Shown here: positions 1 to 10,600 of the stretch, piece after piece
Position numbering within the stretch: the first letter of the stretch is position 1
How the letters are laid out: each line of letters begins with the position of its first letter
DNA from: Siphonodentalium dalli
Lineage: Eukaryota; Mollusca; Scaphopoda; Gadilida; Siphonodentaliidae
Length of the DNA stretch: 64,000 nucleotides
Direction of reading: 5' to 3'
Assembly: GCA_032622095.1 (NCBI GenBank)
Contig: CP136066.1
Coordinates: forward strand, 117,637,319 to 117,701,318
Notes under the pieces: model-generated
What the model was told of the DNA's origin: nothing
Databases searched by the model: none
What the model saw: the letters and a program-made list of their open reading frames with translations, nothing else
Translations under genes and position numbers: made by a program

Positions 1-3
1 TGG

Positions 4-249
4 ATGGGCGTACTTAAAACATATCTTCCGTTCGGACTTAACATTGACTACAAAGGTGTTTCTCGAAATTTCTTGTGCTTTCCTCTGATCTACAATCGTA
101 GAAATGTTGAAATCGCAAACATTTTCAGAAAAAACTTTGCATTATTAAACACTAAATTGACCGAGCCTCTCGACAAACGGGTTATTATTGCCTACAAGAA
201 AAATCCCAGTTTGAGAGATATGCTCGTTCGATCTAGACTCAGACCTTGA
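4..249 (+). pseudogene. Retroelement protein C-terminal fragment (Penelope/GIY-YIG-type RT-associated)
   Basis: An 81-codon open segment ends at a TGA. Its C-terminus reads as a line of hydrophobic and basic residues followed by KKNPSLRDMLVRSRL. That ending is typical of the region after the reverse transcriptase in Penelope-like and other GIY-YIG-linked retroelement proteins of aquatic invertebrates, where a motif of the form N-L-R-D-x-L-V-R-S recurs. No reverse transcriptase core or GIY-YIG nuclease is visible because the fragment runs off the left edge. Family assignment rests on this short motif only. Confidence 0.45.
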
Positions 250-289
250 TTAACACGCAGTTCAATTAGCTTTTAGCTTATGTCAACAC

Positions 290-505
290 CATTATCCTTA
301 GTTTGTGCTCAACACATTATTTTATGTCAATTTCCGACACAACCCAAACAAATTTAGCTAGTTCCATCTTTGAATGGCAACAATGCTCAACAAATTATTC
401 AATGTCAATTTCCGACACAACCTAACAAAATTGATGTCAATTTCTGACACAACCTAACAAAATTTATGTCAATTTCCGACACAACCTAACAAAATTTAGC
501 TAGTT
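290..505. repeat. Short tandem repeat, ~33-bp unit
   Basis: A unit containing tgtcaatttccgacacaacc followed by taacaaaattta occurs about four times, three of them directly in tandem (about 400-500). The flanking tag agctagttccat appears after the first and last copies, so a larger ~130-bp block was probably duplicated before the short unit expanded. No coding content. Confidence 0.7.
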
Positions 506-600
506 CCATAGAAATAATTACATAAGAAATCGGATTCCGACCTGTGCCCGCGCTCTCCACACTTTCAAAAAATATATATATATATATATCACCCTTAGTT

Positions 601-1792
601 AGTACTTGGGGCATATCCTTTCAGTTCATGGTGTGTTCAAGACTTCAAATGGGATAGGGTAGCATCAAAACAAAGACAATTCATCTTTCTTATTTACCAG
701 CCGCCATTTGTAAAGTTCCCTAGGATTTCGGGAACCAAACTACCCATATGAATTGTATATTCCATGATAGCACTACCTATCGTTCACACTTTCAGTTAAT
801 ATTGAGAGCACACAGTTCATGGTGTGTTCAAGAGTTCATATGGGTTAAGGGCACCCACAACAATGAGAATTCGCCTTTCTCGTTAGATAGCCACTTTTTG
901 TAAAGTGTCCCAGACATTCGGGAACCAACCCATCTATTAAATAAGTCTATTTCCTAATATAACTACTATTTGTCCACACCCTCAGTTAATATTGAGAGCA
1001 TATCCTTTCAGTTCGTGTTGTGTTTTAGACTTTAAATGGGGTAGGGGGCCTCGAACAACAAAATTTCAACTTTCGTATTTACCAGCCGCCTTTTGTAAAG
1101 TGCCTTAGGATTTCGGGAACCAAACCACCCATTATAACTTGTATATTCCCTGATAGCACAACATTTCGTTCACACTGTCGGTTATTATTAAAGCACATCT
1201 TCAGTTTACATGGCTTTATAAAGGGGTCCCACAAAACAAAACAAAACATTCGTTCATTGTCGTGTGCCATACGCTTTTTGTAAAGTGTCAATGACTTTCT
1301 GGAACCAACCAAACCATAAGCATTGTATGTCCTGATATTACTACCCTTTGTCCACATTCTCAGTCAATATTGGGAGCAATCCATTCAGTTTGTGGCGAGT
1401 TCAACTTTAATACTTCAATTGGGTGGGGGGGGGGGACATAAAACAGCAAATTCGTCTTTCTTATTTATCAGCGCTTTGTGTAAAGCGACACAAGCCACCC
1501 ATACAAATTATGTATTCCCTGATAGCACTACCTTCCGTTCATACTTAATATAGAGAGCATATAGCTTCAGTTCGTATTGTGTCCAAGACTTTAAATCGGG
1601 TAGAGTGTTCTCGAAAAATAGAAAAATTGACTTCATATTTGCCATGCAGCCATGTTTTGAAAAGTGCCACACTATTTTGGGAACCAGCCCATCCATAAAT
1701 ATTGTGTATTTCCTTATATAACTATCCTTTATACACACCCTCAGTTAATATTGAGATCATATTCTTTCAGTTCGTGATGTGTGTTAATGGTC
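601..1792. repeat. Satellite of ~190-bp monomers alternating as A-B dimers
   Basis: About six monomers of 180-197 bp follow each other, starting near 618, 811, 1001, 1198, 1381 and 1563. Each begins near ttcagttc(a/g)tg and ends with a variant of gttaatattgagagca. Odd monomers share 'ccgcc..ttgtaaagt..ccta..atttcgggaaccaa' and 'gatagcac'. Even monomers share 'ccacttttt/gtaaagtgtc' and 'tataact/tccacac'. The array is therefore three diverged A-B dimers (~380 bp). A run of 11 G sits in monomer 5. Short overlapping open frames here on both strands are not genes. Confidence 0.7.
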
Positions 1793-1959
1793 AGACTAGT
1801 TTATAACATATAAAATACGTATCCATTTTTCTATATTTTGGTCGATTTAGAGGGACATTGACAATAATAACTATGACAGAAACAATGATTTTGTTCTGTA
1901 TATGTTATTATTATCCATCCCTTAACTAACACCATTTCCGATTGGGCAAAAGCCGCCAC

Positions 1960-2050
1960 GTGATAGTCCTGGAAAAAGTCATATTGGACTCCCGAAAGTC
2001 ATATTGGACTCCCGACTGTACAATATGACTTTTCATATTGGAATCCGTGA
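1960..2050. repeat. Partial palindrome related to the 2.3-kb foldback
   Basis: The segment aaagtcatattggactcccg occurs twice in direct orientation and is followed by an inverted partial copy (caatatgactttt). The same core, aaaagtcatattggac, makes up the centre of the palindrome at 2311-2472, so this is probably a degraded member of that element. Confidence 0.55.
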
Positions 2051-2310
2051 GGTCACGAATTAACTCTATTGCGAAATGAATCGGTGAAATTGTGATGCGC
2101 GCGCAACATTGATGGATTTTAGCAGACGTTTCACTTCCGCATTGAGTTTTTTCTCACTTCCGTGTTTACTTTTCCAAATCATGCTTCCTGGTGATCAATA
2201 TACGATACAGGCTTTTATAGAGAATTAAGTGCCGACAAATAACAAAAATAACCACAAAAGTTTTATTTCCAAAATTTGGATAAACATACAGATGGATAAT
2301 ACAAATGTCA

Positions 2311-2472
2311 TTATGCAATGTTGTGTACATTATGAGTTTTTCTTGTACTCATCCAGGTTGTGGTGAAAAGTCATATTGGACTCGACACTGGCGTGTCTCG
2401 TCCAATATGACTTTTCACCACAACCTGGACTCGTACAAGAAAAACACATACTGTACACAACATTGTATAATA
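2311..2472. mobile_element. Foldback palindrome with ~73-bp arms
   Basis: The left arm (about 2311-2384) and right arm (about 2399-2472) are near-perfect reverse complements around a loop of roughly 14 bases. Most mismatches are clustered at fixed spots where both arms carry CTCG (or a decayed CTCA) on the same strand instead of in inverted orientation, at about 2347-2351 and 2381-2384 and their partners. There is no coding capacity. It looks like a short foldback/MITE-type element. No clear target-site duplication was found, and the family is unknown to me. Confidence 0.75.
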
Positions 2473-2544
2473 ACTTTATAGTCTATATTATGTGTCGTTT
2501 ATTAAATACTTTAGTTTTACAAAATCGCTATATATTAATATAAA

Positions 2545-3225
2545 ATAAAAGGCCGTCCGGCCACAGTGTCCCCCGAAAAAGTGGCTTCATTGGGGGCATC
2601 AGCTTTTCTGAAAAAAATAACAAGGACCATAAATCCGAAGCAACCAGACAAAAATGGGTGGATCGTACCCATATTCGAACTTGATCTGTATTTCGAACTC
2701 ATATACCAAATTTGATTCAGATATGATCACACAAACTAAAGTTATCATCCGGAAACCAGAAATTGACACGATTCTAAGTCGTAAAAGGGCCATAACTCTA
2801 ACAAAAATGGGCAGAGCAAACCCATATTCGAGCCTGACCTGTATGTTGGGCTGATAAACTATCATACTAAATTTGATTCAAATATGATAACACAAACTAA
2901 AGTTATCATCTGGAAACCAGAAATTGACAGGATTCTAAGTCGAAAAGGGCCATAACTCTAGCAAAAATGGGCGGAGCAAACCCATATTCGAACTTGACCT
3001 GTATATTGGGCTGATAAACTCACATACCAAATTTGGTTCAGATATGATCACACAAACTGAAGTTATCATCCGGAAACAAGAGAATTACAAGATTCTAAGT
3101 AAAAAAAAGGGCCATAACTAAAGTTATCATCATCCAACCATTTCCCGACGGATGGACGCACGCGCGGGCGGACGGACACCGGCTATTTTAATAGTCCCCC
3201 GAAAAAAAATTCGGGGGACAATTAC
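2545..3225 (+). mobile_element. Non-autonomous element with ~150-bp tandem cores and CGGA-rich 3' end
   Basis: The 5' end carries gtcccccgaaaaa (near 2568) and the 3' end carries the same motif as part of a short hairpin, tcccccgaaaaaaaattcggggga (3195-3218). Between them lie about three diverged copies of a ~150-bp unit (gggccataactc…aaaaatgggcgg…cccatattcgaacttgacctgta). They are followed by a stretch rich in gacggacg at about 3145-3178. This layout of 5' domain, tandem core, microsatellite and hairpin resembles the 'pearl'/HINE type of bivalve non-autonomous Helitron-related elements. That assignment is structural inference. Confidence 0.55.
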
Positions 3226-3845
3226 ATGTTATAAATCAAATGTGATGATGTTGTTGTTGTTGTTGTTGTAACTGGGGGTTTGGGAGCCTGAGGACATCTT
3301 TAACCTTTGAATTTGTCTACGGATCCGGTTTTCATCACATGATTCATGATTTGGTCCCATTGGAATCATTTAGTGTGTGTTGTCGTTATGATATATATGT
3401 ATCTTTTCGAACAGAATGTTCGGGGAGCAGTAGCTAAAATCCAATATATAGCAAACCATTCAAAATTTCTGTCAAATTCTTTCTACGTGTAATGTCCAGA
3501 TATCTACTGAGCCATATGAATACTATAGTTGGTCATGTGTTGTTTGTAGTACTATAAAATCGATGTTAATGCATGCATAATTACCTGTTATAAATACAAT
3601 GTTGTTGTTGTGACTGGGAGTCTGGAAGCGTGAACACATATTTAATCAATTAAACGGTATATCTGGACAAACCTTTCAGTACAAGATTAATATTGGGTCC
3701 CATTAAGATCACTTAGAAAAAAATTATAAATTTTTCGACAAAAAACGTGTTGGGTAGCTAAAATCCAGTATCTCACAAACCCGTTCAAAATTTCTGTTAA
3801 CTTTTTTCTACATAATTATGCTTGTCAGATAACTGCTACACAATT
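3226..3845 (+). repeat. Diverged tandem duplication, ~350-bp unit
   Basis: Two copies (about 3226-3540 and 3580-3845) share ttacatgttataaat, a GTT microsatellite, 'tgggagcctg', 'ggtcccatt', 'tagctaaaatccaat' and 'ttcaaaatttctgt' in the same order. The copies are well diverged. No ORF is conserved between them. Confidence 0.6.
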
Positions 3846-4477
3846 TAGATTAAATATTTCGGCATTATTGCAATATCCGTGTGAATGATAATGTTTGAAA
3901 ACAAATATTTTTGTGAAAAAGAGATTTTTTTCAGCAAACAATAAAATGTTTCGGCTCCAAATGGCAGCAACATCCAAATTAACCAACACTTTTTGTATGT
4001 CAAGTAGAGGTGTGATATGATGTGGTAATTTTAACAACAACAATGCTGGCAAATAAGTTAGGACATTGCAGCAAGGCTCGCTTTACCAAAATCGTTAATT
4101 TCTGGAAAAAGTCACTGGTGGGTATCATTCATAGTCGATTTGACAATTATAGCCACCTCTAATTCCGTTATTTTTCACTATCATTTTTGTGAACAGTATA
4201 TATTTTTCCTTCAACAAAATTGGTTTCAACTTGTTCTACGGTGGGTATGGGTACCCGACCACTTTTGACGTTTGGTCACTGCACTATGGAGAATATTCAC
4301 ATGTGACATGTTTTGGCCAGTCATCATAGGCCAAATTAAGACGCCTTTCAAATTAAGCCACCTCAGAAAATTGATAAGCCAAAGCAAAATGCCACCTTTG
4401 CGAGGAATACTATATGTGAGGTGCATTTTTTTTTTTAAAGCGGTGTTTATGACATTTGAAATTATGTTCATACTCAC

Positions 4478-4648
4478 ATTTAGTTCCGTTAGATGTTTCT
4501 TCGGACCGATTCCTGACAACATGAGTATCTGTGGTGACCCTATCGCGCCCGCCGATAGTATGATCTCCTTATTGGCGGAAACTTCTCTCTTCTGTCCTTT
4601 ATGTATGAAAGTGGCACCGGCAGCTTTATGCATTTTGTCAAATTTTAT
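4478..4648 (-). CDS. GMC oxidoreductase exon 6 (GMC signature 2)
   Basis: This exon has 171 bp, 57 codons, phase 0 at both ends. It begins [14 protein letters not shown] and contains [13 protein letters not shown] followed by GMC signature 2 ([15 protein letters not shown]), which contributes to the FAD site, then PKKHLTELN. The acceptor is TTATCAACAG at 4649-4650 and the donor is GTGAGT at 4477-4472. The open frame continues into the intron to 4226 but loses family similarity at the donor. The next exon (equivalent to 'VADLPVGDNLQDH') was not found down to position 1. Confidence 0.92.
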
Positions 4649-7600
4649 CTGTTGATAAAAAACTATAAGAATTCAATCTTTGTAAAGTTTACACATTATC
4701 GACTCTCAGCAAAGTTACAGAGTTATAACGATGTAGTCGTGGTTTTATTCTCTTTCTGTATATCGCCCCCGGTGTCGAATACAAACAATCTTAGTGGAGC
4801 AGGAGGGGGGGGGGGTCGAAAAAAATATTCAGACACGTATGATACTTTTTTAACTTTGGCCATCTTTGGGACCCACCCACCCCTCGACTCAATTTTGTTT
4901 CCATTTTTGCAAGGTTTTTTTTCGACCATTGTTTGTGCCCTAGAAACACGAAATCAAAAAATTCAGAGGAATATAAGAAATTTAACCACTCTCTGTTTCA
5001 TATCAACTACCTATTACAGGTTGGTGTGTGTAATTAGCTCAGTTTGAGGTTGCATTGATTGCTTATAAAACATGTCCACTGGTTTCATGTTCGGAGTGAC
5101 ATATCCTGACATACCGGGTATTTAGTAATGTTACAACAAGAAACGATCTATACAGATACATTTTTGATGTTAAATTCAGATTATCTCTAAGTTTGCACTA
5201 TGAGAATATATTAACTTTAATGTCATGGTAACCAGTTAGCAAACTCTCGCGTATGATTATCGTGCATTGAACATCTGCATGTTATTATATTGCAATCGGA
5301 GGTAACCTGGTTTGCATTTTCCAGCTATTGGACGATTGACAACATAATTTTGAAAGTACTTCATGGGTTGGGATAAACCATGGCTGAGATATCTGCGCGG
5401 ACAGAAAAATCACAATAAGTAATATATAGACATAACGCACCCCCGAGAGCAGACCTATAGAGGAATTTAATTCAAAACTTCTCAACATTGTGAACATGAT
5501 AAACAGTTAACAAAAGCGATACTTGATAGGAAATTTCAAAATTGATCTTCAGAAACACAATGATAATACAAAGACAAATATCTTCGTTGAAAATTTATTC
5601 GCAGAGGGATTTGAACCCCCATAACCAAATTAGGGTAACAGATTATTCAGCAACTATTACTGACCATTTACATGCAAACAGTCTTTCTGAGTATCAGTCT
5701 GGCATACTTGCTGAGCTATCTGACCATTTTGGAACATTTTATTGTGAAACTACAGCAAATGAAAATGGAAACTTAATTAAAGAATCAACAAAATGCAGAC
5801 TATTCACATATTCTAACTGCGATAAATTTAAAAGGCTCCTTTCCACTTGTACATTCAACTCAATATACTCTTCCAGTAACCAAGAAGATGCGTATAGCAA
5901 ATTTTCAGAAGTAATCCGAATTGCGTATGAAAAAGCGTCCCCCATAAATTATTTAATGAAGGAAATAAACAATTAAAACGAAACCCGTGGATCACCAAAG
6001 GTCTAACTGCTAGCAATCTCCTCTGACACCAAAAATAACTACTTAAGACAAAATAGAAAAACCCTACTGAGCACATTAAGACAATACTCAACATACTCAA
6101 AAATGTTGTATTATAACAAAGTTCTGGACGAAAATAGGAAAAACATGAAGATGACATGGGATAAAATACATAACGCCCTTTTACGAAAATCCAAAAATGG
6201 ATATGAATGGAATTTGTTTAACCCAATTAGGAAATGAGACAGACGACCCACAAACGATAGCAGATTAATTAAACACATTTTACTCTCACCTTGCAACCGA
6301 ACTTTTGAAGAAAGAGCATACTCCAATCCACACAACGACTCCTTCTACTTATTCCCAAATGGACAAGCTTGTGAGTATTTCTAATACAATTTCAAATAAC
6401 ACAAGTACAGAGTCTAATGGCTATTGTTTAGAAACACTAAAACTGGTGCCACTCATTGCAGAACCCAAGGCACAAGTAATAAATTTGTGCATGAATCAAG
6501 GGGTGTTTCCCAGTGAAATGAAAATATCAAAGGTAATACCCTTACATAAATCGGATGACAAGACAAACTTTAAAAACGAAGACTAATAAACTAAAAATTC
6601 ACTTTACCAACGCCAGTATGGCTTTCTAAAGAACAGATCCACCCCATACTTAGACAAATGAGCGACATATGGCGAAACAACGACATAAAGACGAATGACA
6701 GTACTTTGGCTATTTTCGTGGACTTTTCAAAAGCTTTGACACGATCGATCATATGATATCCTCCAGAAAAAAAAATAGAATACTATGGAATTCGAGGAGT
6801 AACTAATCATTTTTGAAAGCTATAACTTCAAAACCGAAAACAATTTGTTTTTTATCATGGAACAAAAATCTAAAAACACAACTATCTATGTCTCTAATAA
6901 ACATATGAATAAATTATATCAAAGAGTCTTGCAATACAGAATTGAATTTCCGTAAGCAAATGGTGTTATGCAAATAGATTTATTTTTGAACGCAACAATA
7001 ACTAAATTCAGTCTTTAATGTCAGTAAATTCACTAATAATTGCGCAAGAAATATCACAAAACATAGAACGCGTGAGTAATAGTTTTGAAAACTCCACATT
7101 CAAATTCTTGATGAGATGCTGACCTTTATACGGACAATATAAATTGCCTATGCTCCAAACTCAGAAAAACTTTATGTATATAAAAGAGTAATCTAGGACC
7201 AGCTTAAGAGTAATTTAGGGCCAGCTTAGGAAATACTTATGAGAAGGTATGTCTGTCTGTCTGTTCGGATTTTTCTCCCAGACTGCTGGTCCCATTTCAA
7301 CCAAAGTTGGTGAGGTGATTCGCGGTATCCTGGCGGAGTTTATGACGGTTACTTTAAATTTTGATTAAAAAAAATTAATTAAATAAATAAAACCAAACAA
7401 ATAAGCTCACTACGGGCCTATTTCAGAACTAGATGTACGCTCTTTCTATATGTTCTTTGTTCAGGCCCATTTAAGAAGGGAGCCTGTTTGAGCTAGTGTA
7501 TCATAAACAGTGTGAAACATTTTCTGCCACATCAACTCTTACGAAAATATATATTTCACTTATCGAAACGAAAACTCTTTTTTCAGTATGTTGAACCCAA

Positions 7601-10600
7601 GTACGACTTACGCCCAATTTGTTAACAGCTGGGCAGGCGTATGTGACCTAGTTTGTGATTCTATATGGACTAGACTTGTGGCGGCACAAGAAGAATTCAC
7701 AAGGATAGCCCCGTGAACTGGGAACTAGTAACGGAATTCATGGAGCTCTAAGTATAACTATCATACAGACTCCTAAAGCTGAACGATATATATGTCTTTC
7801 GAACATCTCTTCTTATAAATGACTGGAAATTCTGGAAATGTCGTCAGCAAATTCTTACCTACCAGATAAAAACCACCGAACCGGAGCCAGGAGACCCAAT
7901 GACAATGGGCATACACACTCACTATCCAATGACTTATGGAGGCGACCCACTCGTGAATTTTCAACAAACAATCTCAATTTCAAACTATCAATTTCACTGT
8001 GGGGGAACTACTCCTGGCGATTTGGTTCTCTACCGAGTTTCGTGATTATTTTTGAGCGACGATTCCGATTCTCTATCGAGCAATTACGGCATAAAACGTA
8101 AAAAGAAACAACATTAACAGTATTTCGTGAGTTTCATGGCGCTGAAACTTCTGATGTTATATACCTCTCAATCATTACAGAAACTGCAGGAACGAGATAT
8201 GTAAAACTTACATGCACGTGAAAATAAATAATGTCGCAACCATTTAAACGAATCTGATAAATGCTCATGTGGGGAAGTCGAGACTGCCGACCACTTTTTA
8301 CTATATTGTCCCAGATACTTGACAATACGAATTGAAATTTTCTCAGTATTAGCACAAAATTTGTGGAGATCTGATATTTTACTTAAGGGATCTACTTCAT
8401 TTCCCAAAAGACTCAATAAGGCCATATTTGAGGCAACTCAAACATTTATACTAACAAGCAATCGATTTCGTTAATCGCCAATTGTATTTCTGATATTCAC
8501 AATAAGTAGCTGCTCGAATTTGATAGTCTTCAGAGACACAAACAAAAAATGATATAGAAATAAATCATATACATGTATATAGCTAACAATGTAGCAATAA
8601 TTTCAATAACTCGACCCAAAAAAACAAACTTAAATAAATAAATAAATAAAAAAAGCCATATTAAGGTACTGGCAAACTATTGACTCCACTCGACACAAAT
8701 AGTTTTAAATTTTTCTATGTAAAACAATAACATGCATAAGGGTAGTGATCATTGTAAATACATGTGTTAATTGCTTTTTTCCTCTGTTCTCACCCAACTG
8801 TTCATTTATCTTCTAATCATGTTCTGTATCTCTTCCTATCACTTAATCTTAACTTCCACTTCTCACTGAACACTATATGTAATCTATTCTCCTCTGAGGA
8901 GATGGCTCTATATAAGCATCTGATGCTTGTTGTCAAATCCTCTTCCTCCCTTCTTGTCTTCTATTCATACATGTGTCATGTTTTATAATTATATAATTTT
9001 GGGAAGAAATAAAATATTGTTTAAACACAAAAAATAAATAATGTCCGTAGGAAACAACAATATGGCATGTGCTCAGTAATTGTTTGCATGTCGTAACTTT
9101 GTGAGAAAGAGATGTTATAATTGTGAACAGATATATCTATTCAGGTAAATTGTTAACGATTGCTTTGAGTATGATTGTGTCACGAAAATGAGTCAAAAAT
9201 GCAAACAACCGGAAAGTTTGCTTGGTAGAGAATGTAAATAAAGCTCGGTAGAGAACCAAATCGCCAGGACTAGTTCCCCCACAGTGAATTTGAAGGGGAA
9301 TATTATTATCCTCTATAACCAGTGTATGCTATAGTACTCTATCAACGCCTATGAGAGATACTTTCTAATTGTGTAAACAATTGGTTTAAAATATTTTTTT
9401 TTTAAATTCAAGGCTGGTAATCGGAGAGTTTCACAGGAAATATTTGCAACAAACACTATATATATTACATAGCTGATATGAACCCAACTAGGGTATGCGC
9501 TCAGTTTACTCTCTGAAATCACGAATGTCTGAGAGAAAATAAATAAAGCATTTTCCACATGGATCACAATAATTTTATTTTTATTTTCATTATTTATTGC
9601 GTTTAAACGCCAAAAAAAAGGCGTTTAAACGCAATAAATTAGTGCGTTTAAACCACAGGGGCCTATAACGCGCTCCGCTGTCCGCCCCCCCCCCCATTGT
9701 GCTGCCCGCCCCCTTTTGCGCTGCCCATATACGCCGCTTCTATATACGCGCCTGCTTCACGTTAATGCTAGTATTATAGAGACAAGGGGAACTGTGGAAA
9801 TTCACCTTTTTACCATCGCTTGGCAATCGGACAAATTTAGCCCATTCACCCCAGTAATGCTAACGATATAGCCACGGATGTATCGGCAAAGAATTCATCT
9901 TTCAATCAATACCACAAACTCCCATCAGAACCATTCATATACATAGCATTTGATAAATTTTTAACCACCGAATATTGTCTCCGAAGAGCGTATATTTCCA
10001 GTTTGATCCGACTCAGTAGCAATGGCGGATATGTTTCTCTAAATTCACCACCCATACAGCTTACTATCATTAAAAATCGGTCAAACGATCAACTAAACAT
10101 CTGGAGCTCAGTGATTTCTTGTCGGCTAATAATTTATTTACTCATACAAATCAACACATCGTCAGTAAACAATTTTTATAGAGGTGAAATCTGTCGATAA
10201 TTCTAATTTTGTTTTCATTATTTTTTTTACGATCCACCCAGCTCCTCATTTTAATATTTATTATGACCTGACCTCGATTCTAATACTGAGCGGTGATTGG
10301 CTGTTTCTACTATGGCTGTTTCTACTATTGGCTTGTTGATAAACAATTATCCCCAGTGTTATTTGTCTGTCTCCAACTAGCACTGACCAAGATGGAATGT
10401 TATCATTATATTTCTAATAGAGTTGTCCACCGCTCCACCATATGGCTTTTAAAATGGCTTTGGGCTTACAGGTATATGTAAAACAAATGTAGTCTCAACT
10501 TTGCATATTGGATATTCACATGATAATTTATTGATAGCATTATATTAAATGCAACTATTACAATACAATCTTCATACATGACATCACACCTAATTAATGA

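Larger units (their letters stand above)
7988..9293. repeat. Inverted repeat pair (50-bp arms, 48/50 match) enclosing LINE tails
   Basis: Arm 7988-8037 and the reverse complement of 9244-9293 differ at two positions over 50 bp; 1206 bp separate them. Inward of each arm another ttctct.(c/t)c(g/a)ag-like block recurs. Two LINE 3' regions lie between them. It could be the TIRs of a DNA element that later received LINE insertions, or an inverted duplication. No target-site duplication was identified. Confidence 0.6.

Noticed and set aside
2311-2472. Hammerhead ribozyme in the palindromes or satellites
   Set aside because: ggatgag and gaaa-like pieces occur, but no CTGANGA core with a matching GAAA and cleavage triplet was found in either palindrome, the 161-bp satellite or the family A/B cores.
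4226-4477. Continuation of the exon 6 frame to 4226
   Set aside because: Family similarity stops at the GTGAGT donor at 4477; the rest is intron read-through.
5592-5616. tRNA T-arm/B-box-like sequence on the minus strand (ggttcaaatcc type)
   Set aside because: No A box or acceptor stem at the right distance, and the same bases encode the end of a LINE endonuclease in frame on the plus strand.
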